DNA from: Sphingomonas sp. Root710 | Lineage (GTDB): Bacteria; Pseudomonadota; Alphaproteobacteria; Sphingomonadales; Sphingomonadaceae | Assembly (NCBI RefSeq): GCF_001429065.1 | Contig: NZ_LMIB01000016.1 | Span: 366,611 to 430,610, forward strand | Length of the DNA: 64,000 nt | Reading direction: 5' to 3' | In this document: positions 52,547 to 61,921 of the stretch, in pieces | Position numbering within the stretch: the stretch's first letter is position 1 | Layout: each line of letters starts with the position of its first letter | Notes under the pieces: model-generated | Databases searched by the model: none | What the model saw: the letters and a program-made list of their open reading frames with translations, nothing else | What the model was told of the DNA's origin: nothing | Program-made: the position numbers and the translations under genes

Positions 52547-52912
52547 TCAGGCTTGCGCCGCGACCGGGGCGGGCGCGTCGCCGAAGTTCCACATCCGTTC
52601 GAGATTGTAGAAGCTGCGGACCTCGGGCCGGAACAGGTGGACGATGACGTCGCCGGCGTCGATCAGCACCCAGTCCGCGGTCGGCAGCCCTTCGATGCGC
52701 ACGGCGCGGCCGGTCTCGGCCTTGATCTTGTCGGCCAGCTTGGTCGCCATCGACGCGACCTGACGGGTCGAACGCCCGGAGGCGATCACCATATGGTCGG
52801 CGATGGAGGATTTGCCGGCGAGCGGGATCGAGACGGTTTCGACGGCCTGGTCGTCGTCGAGGGATTTCAGCACGAGCTCATGGAGCCGGGCCGAAGGGTC
52901 TGGGGTGGTCAA
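52547..52912 (-). CDS. rsfS: Ribosome silencing factor RsfS
   Basis: 121 residues. LVLKSLDDDQAVETVSIPLAGKSSIADHMVIASG and the segments GRSTRQVASMATKLADKIK, WVLIDAGDVIVHLFRPEVRSFYNLERMW are diagnostic. RsfS binds L14 of the large subunit and blocks joining during starvation. It is 10 bases after nadD, and the two are linked in most bacteria. Confidence 0.97.
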   Translation of the reverse strand: MTTPDPSARLHELVLKSLDDDQAVETVSIPLAGKSSIADHMVIASGRSTRQVASMATKLADKIKAETGRAVRIEGLPTADWVLIDAGDVIVHLFRPEVRSFYNLERMWNFGDAPAPVAAQA

Positions 52913-52922
52913 ATTACCTCCT

Positions 52923-53552
52923 TCATGGAAGCGGACGGCGCGTCACGCGATCGCGCAGGCCTGTGTTGCTGTAGGAACGATGCCAGCTAGGGTCCTTGGC
53001 CCGGAGCCGCGTTGCGGAACCGCGATCAGGATAAAAGTGCAGCAGCACGAGCGCTGGCGGTCTCCATGCCGTCCAATTCTTCGCCTTGGCCACGGGCCGG
53101 ACGAAACGCCGCAACCAGCCCATCGCCCCGGAGGCGCGGGCACCCCCATCATAACCCGGACGCGCGACGACGGCAATGGCGACGCTGCGCGCGATACCGC
53201 GCCAATCGCGCCATCTGTCGAATTGCGCCAGATTGTCGGCCCCCATTACCCAGATGAAGCGGCGATTGGGGTAGCGGCGGACCAGCGCGCGCATCGTATC
53301 GGCGGTGTAGCGCGTGCCCAGCCGCGCCTCGATCGCGGTCGGGCGTATCGGCGCGCGGCGCGCCATGGCGTGCGCCGAGGCCAGGCGCGCGTGGAGCGGG
53401 GCCATCCCCTTCGCGGGCTTGAGCGGATTGCCGGGCGACACCAGCCACCACATCTCGCGCAGGCCCAGCGCGCGGATCGCGAAGCGGCTGATGTGGCGAT
53501 GGCTGTAATGCGCGGGGTTGAAGCTGCCGCCGAGAAGGCCGGTTGGGATCAT
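52923..53552 (-). CDS. nadD: Nicotinate-nucleotide adenylyltransferase
   Basis: 209 residues. It makes deamido-NAD from nicotinate mononucleotide and ATP. TGLLGGSFNPAHYSHRHISRFA has the (H/T)xGH-type nucleotide motif, here as HYSHRH. WWLVSPGNPLKP, TRYTADTMRAL and FIWVMGADNLAQFDRW are the family blocks. It begins the nadD-rsfS-rlmH-envC-ctpA run. The C-terminus is arginine-rich. Confidence 0.95.
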   Translation of the reverse strand: MIPTGLLGGSFNPAHYSHRHISRFAIRALGLREMWWLVSPGNPLKPAKGMAPLHARLASAHAMARRAPIRPTAIEARLGTRYTADTMRALVRRYPNRRFIWVMGADNLAQFDRWRDWRGIARSVAIAVVARPGYDGGARASGAMGWLRRFVRPVAKAKNWTAWRPPALVLLHFYPDRGSATRLRAKDPSWHRSYSNTGLRDRVTRRPLP

Positions 53553-53582
53553 GGGCGCGGTGTAGTCGCTGTGAGATATTTC

Positions 53583-54077
53583 TCAAAGCCTGGCTTTCTC
53601 CCCCTCTCTTGGCGGGGAGGGGGAGAAAGGCAGCAGCGCCTCATATGTTTCCAGCCCCGGCTTGCCCGGTCGTGGCACGCCGCTGCGCAGGAGGAAGGCA
53701 TCCGCCACGATCTCCGCCTGCTGTTCGATCCCATAGCGGGCGAAGGGCTTGCCCGGCCTGATCGCATAGGAATAGCGGCAGAAGGGGTGGCGCATCAGCG
53801 GCAGATACCAGCGGCCGCCCCGCTGCGCCTGCCAGACATGGGTCATCTCATGGACGAACAGCGCCTGCATCGTCAGGCTGCCCGAGGCGTAGCAGGCGCG
53901 GTAGAGATCGCCCCGCGGGTGGCACCAGAGATCGCCGTCGGGGGCCATGATCGCCTGCCGGGGCTGGAAGCGCCACCAGCGCGCCCGGTGGATCGCGACG
54001 CGGTCGAGATCGATCGCGTCGCCGAACATCGATTCGGCGAGGCGGCGTTCGGCCCGAGTCAGCGCGCGGCACGTCAT
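53583..54077 (-). CDS. HExxH metallopeptidase-like protein ('vgr-related' type)
   Basis: 164 residues from ATG 54075-54077 (MTCRALTRAERRLAESMFG); longer starts exist to 54176. VHEMTHVWQAQ is an HExxH zinc site, with FARYGIEQQAEIVADAF supplying a further glutamate, as in gluzincins. I recall such proteins being called vgr-related in sphingomonads. The C-terminus (PFSPSPPREGEKARL) is encoded by a hairpin repeat at 53598-53630. The function is unknown. It has no signal peptide and is divergent from lolA, with about 120 bases between the starts. Confidence 0.75.
   Translation of the reverse strand: MTCRALTRAERRLAESMFGDAIDLDRVAIHRARWWRFQPRQAIMAPDGDLWCHPRGDLYRACYASGSLTMQALFVHEMTHVWQAQRGGRWYLPLMRHPFCRYSYAIRPGKPFARYGIEQQAEIVADAFLLRSGVPRPGKPGLETYEALLPFSPSPPREGEKARL
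53598..53630. repeat. Hairpin repeat inside the 3' end of the HExxH gene (family C)
   Basis: CTTTCTCCCCCTC and GAGGGGGAGAAAG are perfectly complementary around TCTTGGCGG. It is read as the last dozen residues of the protein. Stem sequence and size match the other CTCCCC/GGGGAG hairpins at 13102 and 51947. Confidence 0.75.
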
Positions 54078-54196
54078 GCCGCCGATATAGAGAGCGGTGT
54101 CGCGGAGACGGAACTTTGTTACGCCGCCGCGCTTCATTCCCAATTCAGCGGCGCTTGGGCATAAGCGCCGCCACAACGAACCAGAACAGGACCGCC

Positions 54197-54805
54197 ATGC
54201 GCCCGCTCATCGCCTCGCTGATTCCCGCCGCGATCGTCATCGCCGCCCCCGCGCATGCGCAAAACGGGTCGCTCGCCGAGGTGCAGGCCCATCTGCGCGG
54301 GATCAGCACGATGACCGCCGATTTCGTCCAGACCGACCGCAAGGGCAAATCGCTGTCGGGCAAGCTGAGCCTGCGCCAGCCCGGCAAGGTCCGCTTCCAA
54401 TATCAGCCGGGCGTGCCGCTGCTGATCGTCGGCGACGGCGATGCGCTGACGATGATCGACTATTCGGTGAAGCAGGTGTCGCGCTGGCCGGTCGGCAATT
54501 CGCCGCTGTCGGTGCTGATCAATCCCAACAAGGACATGAGCCGCTTCGCGCGGGTGATAGCGTCGCCGACGCCGGGCACGATCCAGGTCGAGGCGCGCGA
54601 CCCCAAGCATCCCGAGTTCGGCACGATCACCATCTTGTTCGCGCGCGGCAGCGGCCCGGGCGGGCTCAGTCTCGCCGGCTGGACGGTGCTCGACGCGCAG
54701 AACGGACGATCGACGGTGCGGCTCACGAATCAGCGCTATGGCGTGCCGATTTCCGACAAGACGTTCAAATGGGACGACCCACGCCCGAAGGGGCCGCGCA
54801 AATAA
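54197..54805 (+). CDS. lolA: Outer-membrane lipoprotein carrier protein LolA
   Basis: 202 residues from ATG 54197 (MRPLIASLIPAAIVIAAPAHA, signal peptide to residue 21). ADFVQTDRKGKSLSGKLSLRQPGKVRFQY is the LolA hydrophobic-shell start. LIVGDGDALTMIDYSVKQVSRWPVG follows. It carries lipoproteins across the periplasm from LolCDE. Neighbouring genes are not other lol genes. Downstream begins the lower-GC mini-region. Confidence 0.94.
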   Translation: MRPLIASLIPAAIVIAAPAHAQNGSLAEVQAHLRGISTMTADFVQTDRKGKSLSGKLSLRQPGKVRFQYQPGVPLLIVGDGDALTMIDYSVKQVSRWPVGNSPLSVLINPNKDMSRFARVIASPTPGTIQVEARDPKHPEFGTITILFARGSGPGGLSLAGWTVLDAQNGRSTVRLTNQRYGVPISDKTFKWDDPRPKGPRK

Positions 54806-55083
54806 CAGCCCCGTTCATACAGGCGACAGGTTGGGTCGCCTAATACACGTCCAGCGGGCGCAATCGTTCTCAAGATTCCCCCCTGTTGCTTGAGAACAAT
54901 GGCTGCGCCCCGCCTGCGTGACGAACGTCAGGTCGGCCCTCGCTCCCCGCCCCCGGAGCGGGGGCCATTCCTTTTTTGGGGTTTTCCGCTGCTCAGATCA
55001 GTCCGGACGATCGTCCTTCCCCGGGATTGTTGCTCTTGTCTGCGGGCTGGCGTTCGCGTGCCGGGCCAGGATTCCTGCTTGGA
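54806..55083. other. Non-coding gap with two hairpins after lolA
   Basis: An imperfect long hairpin (54854-54913: GCGGGCGCA..GTTCTCAAG with CTTGAGAAC..TGCGCCCCGC) is followed by a CCCCGC/GCGGGG stem and a T run (54945-54977) that can serve as the lolA terminator. No gene is supported. Weak plus-strand frames overlap the opposite gene at 55084. Confidence 0.55.
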
Positions 55084-55404
55084 TCAATCGCCCAGGCTAT
55101 GCTTGAGCCGTTCCACGACCATCGAAAGGATTCGGATCGTCTGCCGCGTGCCGGCAATGCAGCAACGGTCTACACTTTCTCCTATGAAATCGAGAATCTT
55201 CACAATAAGCCTGAGGGTGAATGGTACGGCGTGGAAGACAAGCAGCCACATGACGACGGCGGCTGCGGCCTCTGAAACGAGCTTCGCAGGCGATCCAATC
55301 GACCAAGGCATCATATGGCTCAGAGCTTCCGCGCCAGCTTGGGTGTTATGGGCTAAAGTAGTAAGAGCAGTTATAACAATTACATGTGGGGATTTGGCGT
55401 TCAT
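55084..55404 (-). CDS. Hypothetical membrane-associated protein
   Basis: 106 residues from ATG 55402-55404 (MNAKSPHVIVITALTTLAH). One hydrophobic helix is likely (AAAAVVMWLLVFHAVPFTLRLIV, about residues 45-68), followed by an amphipathic basic tail (GTRQTIRILSMVVERLK). Its base composition is nearer 50% GC than the rest of the window, and its codon usage looks unlike its neighbours, which suggests recent acquisition. I do not recognise the family. It could also be a chance open frame, so confidence is modest. Confidence 0.4.
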   Translation of the reverse strand: MNAKSPHVIVITALTTLAHNTQAGAEALSHMMPWSIGSPAKLVSEAAAAVVMWLLVFHAVPFTLRLIVKILDFIGESVDRCCIAGTRQTIRILSMVVERLKHSLGD

Positions 55405-55473
55405 GACTGTCTCCATGGTCTAAGCGACTTCCCCCATGCTCCGGACGCGCTTCGACTCGCGTTCGGAAATGGG

Positions 55474-55515
55474 CCCTCGGATCGTCTCTCTGGCGGTCCG
55501 AGGGTTCTGTTTTTC
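55474..55515 (+). terminator. Orphan rho-independent terminator
   Basis: The 8-bp stem CCCTCGGA/TCCGAGGG has a 15-base loop and is followed by TTCTGTTTTTC. No plus-strand gene precedes it, so it may end a small RNA. Confidence 0.65.
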
Positions 55516-55744
55516 AGAAAAACGCATAGGCAATCTCGGGCCCGACAAGGAGATTGCTTTGCTCGCCAGCTCCCGCTACTGCGAGCACCCTGAGAAACAC
55601 CGGCGGGACTCGGCCGGTTTGCCAATCTGGCACCATGCAGCGAGTGATTCGGTCTGTCTTCGCTGCTGGATAAAATGTCTCCTTAACCCTTTTTACATGC
55701 AATATCCGAAATGGATGCGATGAACGTCGCACCAGCGCGCTCAT

Positions 55745-55763
55745 TGGTGCATTATACGCACCA
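55745..55763. promoter_or_regulatory. Operator-like repeat before the HTH-like gene
   Basis: TGGTGC-N7-GCACCA is a perfect 6-bp inverted repeat 19 bases before the ATG. The spacer ATTATAC could serve as a -10 element. It is a good candidate for self-repression by the gene product. Confidence 0.5.
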
Positions 55764-55781
55764 GGCCAAGCAGGAGGCGCG

Positions 55782-56354
55782 ATGATGGCCGAGGATTCGG
55801 GTCCAGCCTTGAAGTTTTTCCGGAGGAATGGCCGGTCGGTCGGCGAGTTCAATCGGATTGACAAGGCCATCGAGCGGCTCAATCCCGAAAGCATTCGCCG
55901 GCTATTTTACGACACTATTCACCAGCAGTTCGGCGGGAATGTGCGCAAGGCGGTGACGGAGTTTGCCGATATCCTCAAGCGATCGGAAAATTTCCTCAAG
56001 TTCCGCAGGCATAAGATAGGGATCAGCGAAGACTCTCTGTACAAGCTTACTAAGGACAAGCAGCTTGTATCCTATACCCAGCTCGATGCGCTGGCCCAGC
56101 ATCACAAGGTACCGCTCGGGCTGCTGCTGATTTTTACGCGCCTTCGCTCGGAGATATCGTCTGGCGACGGCGATCATGAGAGGCTGGTCAAGATGACCGG
56201 CGGCCTGAAGGCCGCTATCACTATGATGGAAAGCCGGATCCGCGCAGCGGGCCGCGAAGGCTCGACCATCGCCATGGATCATGACGCTTTCATCGACTTC
56301 GTCGAAGCGTATCGCAGCCGGCTCCCGGAGGTGCAGAGCTCGCTCCTCGATTGA
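55782..56354 (+). CDS. Putative DNA-binding (XRE-like) protein of unknown family
   Basis: 190 residues. AGGAGG stands before two adjacent ATGs (55782, 55785). An N-terminal helical region (residues 1-65) leads to a likely helix-turn-helix, IGISEDSLYKLTKDKQLVSYTQLDALAQHHKVPLGLLL (about 85-122), in which the pattern SLYKL..G/Q..xSYxQLDALAxxxxVPLG resembles XRE-type domains. The C-terminal part is alpha-helical (ESRIRAAGREG, FIDFVEAYRSRLPEV). The lower GC and a perfect inverted repeat just upstream (55745-55763) point to an acquired, self-regulated regulator. The target is unknown. The tRNA-Pro(TGG) gene follows. Confidence 0.6.
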   Translation: MMAEDSGPALKFFRRNGRSVGEFNRIDKAIERLNPESIRRLFYDTIHQQFGGNVRKAVTEFADILKRSENFLKFRRHKIGISEDSLYKLTKDKQLVSYTQLDALAQHHKVPLGLLLIFTRLRSEISSGDGDHERLVKMTGGLKAAITMMESRIRAAGREGSTIAMDHDAFIDFVEAYRSRLPEVQSSLLD

Positions 56355-56380
56355 CGGGGTGCGAGAGGACCAACGACGGA

Positions 56381-56460
<80 letters not shown>

Positions 56461-56548
56461 ACGCGGCGTCGCTATAAGGCGGCATTCCCATAAGTACAAT
56501 TGATGCTTTTGCCGTGGCGGATTAGAGCCACGTGAGGAAGGTGTCCGC

Positions 56549-57187
56549 ATGAAGCTCTACAGCTATTTCCGGTCCTCGGCGGCCTATCGCGTGCGGATCG
56601 CGCTCAATCTCAAGGGGATCGAAGCCGAGCAGGAGGCGGTGCATCTGCTTCACAAGGAGCCGCTGCCCGCCTATCGCGCCGAACATAATCCGCAGGGGCT
56701 GATTCCCGCGCTCGACAGCGATGACGGCCTCCTCGTCCAGTCGCTGGCGATCATCGAATATCTGGAGGAACGCTATCCCGATCCGGCGCTGCTGCCGCAC
56801 GGTTTCGCGCCGCGCGCCTATGTCCGCGCCGCTGCCCTGCTGATTGCGTGTGACATCCACCCGCTCGCGAATCTGCGGGTGCTGCGCTATCTCAAGAGCG
56901 ATCTCGGCCAGGAGCAGGACGCGATCGACACATGGTATCGCCATTGGGTCGAGGACGGGCTCGCCCGGCTCGAGGCCTTCGTCGCCGCAAAGGGGTGTAG
57001 CGGGCGCTACATCTTCGGCGACAGCCCGACGATCGCCGATTGTTGCCTGGTTCCGCAGATGTTCAACGCCCGCCGGCTGAACTGCGACGTCGCGCCCTTC
57101 CCCACGCTGGTCGCGATCGACGCGCACTGCGCCGAACTCGACGCTTTCCAGCGGGCGCATCCATCGGTGCAACCCGACGCGGAGTGA
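56549..57187 (+). CDS. maiA: Maleylacetoacetate isomerase (zeta-class glutathione transferase)
   Basis: 212 residues. The glutathione-binding N-terminus is [21 protein letters not shown], with SSCxxxR replaced by [22 protein letters not shown] and [22 protein letters not shown] follow. It isomerises maleylacetoacetate to fumarylacetoacetate in tyrosine breakdown. The family motif usually has SSxxxR serine as the active residue, and the second serine is kept. It lies between two tRNA-Pro genes and no other tyrosine-pathway gene is near. Confidence 0.93.
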   Translation: MKLYSYFRSSAAYRVRIALNLKGIEAEQEAVHLLHKEPLPAYRAEHNPQGLIPALDSDDGLLVQSLAIIEYLEERYPDPALLPHGFAPRAYVRAAALLIACDIHPLANLRVLRYLKSDLGQEQDAIDTWYRHWVEDGLARLEAFVAAKGCSGRYIFGDSPTIADCCLVPQMFNARRLNCDVAPFPTLVAIDAHCAELDAFQRAHPSVQPDAE

Positions 57188-57209
57188 GGATTGGCGCGAT
57201 CTTAAGAAA

Positions 57210-57286
57210 TGGTCGGGGAGAGAGGATTCGAACCTCCGGCCCCTGCCTCCCGAAGACAGTGCTCTACCAGGCTGAGCTACTCCCCG
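57210..57286 (-). tRNA. tRNA-Pro (anticodon CGG)
   Basis: 77 bases including an encoded CCA. Acceptor CGGGGAG, D-stem GCTC/GAGC, anticodon arm CTGTC-TTCGGGA-GGCAG (anticodon CGG) and T-arm GGTTCGAATCC. Its 3' 26 bases repeat those of tRNA-Pro(TGG) with one mismatch, in the same orientation. Confidence 0.97.
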
Positions 57287-57418
57287 ACGGAGATCCGGTC
57301 GTTTTCTGCGGCTCGGGAGCCGACCGGATTGAGCCAAGTCGGGGCCCTATAGGGGGGCGGCCGATTCCATGCAAGGGGCGGGATCGCCTTTTTCCGGCGC
57401 GCTCATCACCTTCTGATC

Positions 57419-57530
57419 CGCTCATCCTGAGGAGGGGCTGAGCTTGGCGAAGCCCCTTCTCGAAGGATCATGCTTGGGGCGTCCTTCGAGACGCCACTTC
57501 GACAGGCTCAGTGGCTCCTTAGGATGAGCG
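57419..57530. repeat. Intergenic inverted repeat, family E
   Basis: CGCTCATCCTGAGGAG at left and CTCCTTAGGATGAGCG at right are complementary. Internal hairpins include GGGGCTGAGC..GCCCC and GGATCATGCTTGGGGCGTCC. It lies between tRNA-Pro(CGG) and the MFS transporter gene. It is a common dispersed element type. Confidence 0.82.
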
Positions 57531-57538
57531 GTTGAGGA

Positions 57539-58798
57539 TCAAATAGCTGCCGCCGGGGTGGCGTTCCGCGCAATCGTGACCGCCATCAGCGCGGCGAGCA
57601 GGCCGAAGGCCCCGGCGATGGTGAAGGCGAGCAGATAGCTGCCGGTTTCCTCGCGAATGAGCCCCGCGCCGAAGGCGGCGATCGCGGCGCCGATCTGGTG
57701 CCCGGTCATGATCCAGCCGAATATGATCGGCGCCCGGGCCTCGCCGAAATGGCGGTTGGCGAGCGCCAGCGTCGGCGGCACCGTGGCGATCCAGTCGAGC
57801 CCGTAGAAGACCGCGAAGAGCAGCAGCCCGGTCGGCTGGAAGTTGAGCGCGGGCAGCGCCATCAGCGACAGGCCGCGCAGCCCATAATAGACGAAGAGCA
57901 GCTTGCGCGGATCGTAGCGGTCGGTCAGCCAGCCCGAGGCGGTGGTGCCGACCAGATCGAACAGCCCCATCAGCGACAGCAGCCCCGCCGCCTGCACCGG
58001 CGATATGCCGTTGTCGCCGCAATAGGCGATCAGATGGGTGCCGACGAGGCCGTTGGTGGTCAGTCCGCAGATCAGGAAAGTGCCGAACAACATCCAGAAC
58101 ATCGGCGTGCGCGCCGCCGAGGTCAGCGTCTCGATCGCCAGCATCGCGCCGCGCGGCGGCGCGGGCGGCGGCGGCGTGCCCGGCGCTTCGCCATAGCGCA
58201 CCGCGCCGATCGCGGCCGGGGTTTCGGGCATCAGCAGCCACACCACCGGGATCAGCGCGGCGGTTGCGATCCCGACGCACAGCGCGACCGGCGTCCAGGC
58301 GCCGTTGCGCGTCAGCCACGCCATCGCCGGCAGGAAGATCAGCGCGCCGGTCGCCGTGCTGGCGGTGAGCAGGCCCATCATCAGCCCGCGCCGTGCGGCG
58401 AACCAGCGGTTGACGATCGTCGCGCCCAGCACCGGGGCGATCGCGCCGGTGCCGACGCCGGAGATCACGCCCCAGGTCAGGATATAATGCCAGCTCTGCG
58501 TCATCCACAGGCTGGCCAGAACCGACCCGGCGATCAGCGCGAGCGCGCCGATCATCGTCCGGCGCAGGCCGAAGCTCTGCATCAGCGCTGCCGCGAAGGG
58601 ACCGCTGAGGCCATAGAGGAAGATGCCGACTGCCGCTGCCAGTGAGACGGTCGCCCGGTCCCAGCCGAAGGCGAGTTCGAGCGGTACGATCATGACGCTG
58701 GGAGCGGAGCGCAGCGCCGCCGCGACCAGCAGGGTCACGAAGGTGACGGCAATGACAACGAAGGCGTAGTTCTGACCCGAGGCGCGGCGGTGCAACAT
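57539..58798 (-). CDS. Major facilitator superfamily transporter
   Basis: 419 residues from ATG 58796-58798 (MLHRRASGQNYAFVVIAVTFVTLLVAAAL). Twelve membrane helices in two halves with a proline-rich central loop (PGTPPPPAPPRG). GWLTDRYDPRKLL is the MFS loop motif, and IAAFGAGLIREETGSYL lies late in the protein. Similar proteins carry monocarboxylates or aromatic compounds, but no substrate can be read here. A perfect 18-bp palindrome (58806-58823) directly before its start suggests a TetR-type repressor encoded elsewhere. Confidence 0.9.
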   Translation of the reverse strand: MLHRRASGQNYAFVVIAVTFVTLLVAAALRSAPSVMIVPLELAFGWDRATVSLAAAVGIFLYGLSGPFAAALMQSFGLRRTMIGALALIAGSVLASLWMTQSWHYILTWGVISGVGTGAIAPVLGATIVNRWFAARRGLMMGLLTASTATGALIFLPAMAWLTRNGAWTPVALCVGIATAALIPVVWLLMPETPAAIGAVRYGEAPGTPPPPAPPRGAMLAIETLTSAARTPMFWMLFGTFLICGLTTNGLVGTHLIAYCGDNGISPVQAAGLLSLMGLFDLVGTTASGWLTDRYDPRKLLFVYYGLRGLSLMALPALNFQPTGLLLFAVFYGLDWIATVPPTLALANRHFGEARAPIIFGWIMTGHQIGAAIAAFGAGLIREETGSYLLAFTIAGAFGLLAALMAVTIARNATPAAAI

Positions 58799-58805
58799 GA
58801 TAGTT

Positions 58806-58823
58806 CCGTACCGATCGGTACGG
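58806..58823. promoter_or_regulatory. Perfect 18-bp palindrome at the MFS transporter start
   Basis: CCGTACCGATCGGTACGG is fully self-complementary and ends 8 bases before the transporter's ATG. Its size and form fit a TetR/AcrR-family operator that would block transcription or initiation. No repressor gene is next to it. Confidence 0.6.
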
Positions 58824-58836
58824 GCTGGCGCAACCA

Positions 58837-58871
58837 CAAAAAACAAGGGCCCCGCCGGATGGCTGGGGCCC
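58837..58871 (-). terminator. Rho-independent terminator of ppa
   Basis: On the minus strand the stem GGGCCCC/GGGGCCC with an eleven-base loop is followed by TTGTTTTTTG. It lies about 40 bases after the ppa stop. Confidence 0.88.
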
Positions 58872-58910
58872 TCATGTCTCTACCAGGCTCTCGCCGGATG
58901 GTGTCCGGAG

Positions 58911-59450
58911 TCAGGCCGCCTTGGCCTTCTTGGCCGCCTCGATCGCCTCGACGACGATCTGGCGGGCTTCGTCGGCATCGCCCCACTTGCCGATCCGCAC
59001 CCACTTCTTGGGTTCGAGATCCTTATAGTGGGTGAAGAAATGCTCGATCTGCTGCATGACGATCTCGGGCAGGTCGTCCTTCTCGCCGACATTGGAATAA
59101 TAGGGGAAGGTGCCGTCGACCGGCACGGTCAGCAGCTTCTCGTCGCCGCCAGCCTCGTCTTCGAGCTTGAGCACCGCGATCGGCCGCACGCGGACGACGC
59201 AGCCGGGCACGAAGGGCGAGCGCGCGACGACCAGAGCGTCGAGCGGATCGCCGTCGGGCGACAGGGTGTGCGGCACGAAACCGTAATTGCAGGGATAGCG
59301 CATCGGCGTGTGCAGGATGCGATCGACGAACAATGCGCCCGACTTCTTGTCGAACTCATATTTCACCGGTTCGCCGCCCACAGGCACTTCGATGATCACG
59401 TTGAGGCTGTTGGGCGGATCGTCGCCCACGGGGATGAGGTCGATGTTCAT
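58911..59450 (-). CDS. ppa: Inorganic pyrophosphatase (soluble, family I)
   Basis: 179 residues from ATG 59448-59450 (MNIDLIPVGDDPPNSLNVIIEVP). VKYEFDKKSGALFVDRIL, YPCNYGFVPHTLS, DGDPLDALVVA and PIAVLKLEDEAGGDEKLL, with the metal-binding aspartates, are all in place. It removes pyrophosphate from biosynthesis. The membrane pyrophosphatase hppA (33.8 kb) competes for the same substrate. A terminator follows. It is divergent from hisS. Confidence 0.97.
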   Translation of the reverse strand: MNIDLIPVGDDPPNSLNVIIEVPVGGEPVKYEFDKKSGALFVDRILHTPMRYPCNYGFVPHTLSPDGDPLDALVVARSPFVPGCVVRVRPIAVLKLEDEAGGDEKLLTVPVDGTFPYYSNVGEKDDLPEIVMQQIEHFFTHYKDLEPKKWVRIGKWGDADEARQIVVEAIEAAKKAKAA

Positions 59451-59582
59451 GGCCGCGCCTTTATGCTGCACTGCAAGGAATGCCAAGCCCCGAACCGGCC
59501 GATGTGGCGGATTTCCGGGATGGAAAGGCTTTGCTGACAGCAATCTTTCCTCCCATCGTCATTTTGCTCTAAGGGCGCGACG

Positions 59583-60830
59583 ATGAGCAAGATCGAAACA
59601 CCGCGCCCGATCCGGGGCACGCAGGACATGCTGGGGGAAGCGGCGCTGCGTTTCGGCCATGTCGTCGAGACCTTCGACCGGGTGCGCCGCCTCTACGGAT
59701 TCGGGCGCGTCGAGGTGCCGGTGTTCGAGCCGACCGCGGTGTTCGCTCGCTCGCTGGGCGAAACGACCGACGTCGTGTCGAAGGAGATGTACAGCTTCGA
59801 GGATCGCGGCGGCGATTCGGTGACGCTGCGGCCGGAATTCACCGCCGGGCTGTGTCGCGCCTATCTGACCGAGGGCTGGCAGCAGCATATCCCGCTCAAG
59901 ATCGCGACGCATGGGCCGCTGTTCCGCTATGAGCGTCCGCAGAAGGGCCGCTACCGCCAGTTCCACCAGCTCGACGCAGAGGTGATCGGTTCGGCAGAGC
60001 CGTTGGCGGATGTCGAGCTGCTCGCGCTCGGCGACCAGCTGCTGCGCGAGCTGGGCGTGTCCGAGGGCGTGACGCTGACGCTCAACACGCTCGGCGACGC
60101 CGAGACCCGCGACGCCTGGCGCGCGGCGCTCGTCGCGCATTTCGAGAAGCACAGGGGCGAGCTCAGCGAGGACAGCCTCGACCGCCTCACCAAGAACCCG
60201 CTGCGTATCCTCGATTCGAAAGACCCGCGCGACCGGCCGGTCGCCGACAGCGCGCCGGAGATTGACGCGTTTCTCTCGACGGATGCGGGCGCTTTTTTTG
60301 AGACGGTGATCAGGGGCCTGGAGGCCGCCGGCATCGCCTGGACGCGCAATGCCCGGCTGGTGCGCGGGCTCGACTATTACCGCCACACCGCCTTTGAGTT
60401 CGTCACCGACCGGCTGGGCGCGCAGGGCACCGTGATCGGCGGCGGCCGCTATGACGGGCTGATCGAGGCGCTGGGCGGCCCTCCGACCCCGGCGGTCGGC
60501 TGGGCGGCGGGCATCGAACGTCTGGCGATGTTGATCGACGCGCCCGAACGCGAGCGGATCGACGTCGCGGTGGTGCCGATGGGCGAGGCGGCTCAGGGCG
60601 TCGCGACCGCAATCCTCGCCGATCTCCGCCGCGCCGGCATCGCCGCCGACATGGCCTATAAGGGCAATATGAAGAAGCGCATGCAGAAGGCCGACGCGTC
60701 GGGCGCGCTGTGGGCGGTGATCATCGGCGACGACGAGGTGGCGAAGGGCGAGGTGGCGCTGAAGCACCTGTCCGACCAGACCCAGCGCTGGGTGCGCATC
60801 GGCGCGCTCGTCGAAACGCTGAAGGCCTGA
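59583..60830 (+). CDS. hisS: Histidyl-tRNA synthetase
   Basis: 415 residues, class II synthetase. IRGTQDML is motif 1 start, then [18 protein letters not shown], motif 2 [18 protein letters not shown], the histidine-A peptide [15 protein letters not shown] and motif 3 [12 protein letters not shown]. The anticodon-binding domain is at the C-terminus ([27 protein letters not shown]). It begins a four-gene set hisS-prfA-prmC, then DUF4167. Confidence 0.97.
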   Translation: MSKIETPRPIRGTQDMLGEAALRFGHVVETFDRVRRLYGFGRVEVPVFEPTAVFARSLGETTDVVSKEMYSFEDRGGDSVTLRPEFTAGLCRAYLTEGWQQHIPLKIATHGPLFRYERPQKGRYRQFHQLDAEVIGSAEPLADVELLALGDQLLRELGVSEGVTLTLNTLGDAETRDAWRAALVAHFEKHRGELSEDSLDRLTKNPLRILDSKDPRDRPVADSAPEIDAFLSTDAGAFFETVIRGLEAAGIAWTRNARLVRGLDYYRHTAFEFVTDRLGAQGTVIGGGRYDGLIEALGGPPTPAVGWAAGIERLAMLIDAPERERIDVAVVPMGEAAQGVATAILADLRRAGIAADMAYKGNMKKRMQKADASGALWAVIIGDDEVAKGEVALKHLSDQTQRWVRIGALVETLKA

Positions 60831-60835
60831 GCACG

Positions 60836-61913
<1,078 letters not shown>

Positions 61914-61921
<8 letters not shown>

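Larger units (their letters stand above)
55405..55781. other. Structured non-coding stretch in the lower-GC region
   Basis: No supported gene. It contains an orphan plus-strand terminator (55474-55515), a hairpin GCAATCTC/GAGATTGC (55530-55557) and, near its end, an operator-like repeat (55745-55763). It may be the body of a small RNA plus the control region of the gene at 55782. Confidence 0.5.

Noticed and set aside
54890..55423. Plus-strand 177-codon frame after lolA
   Set aside because: It crosses a probable terminator, is cysteine- and serine-rich without pattern, and overlaps a better minus-strand candidate.
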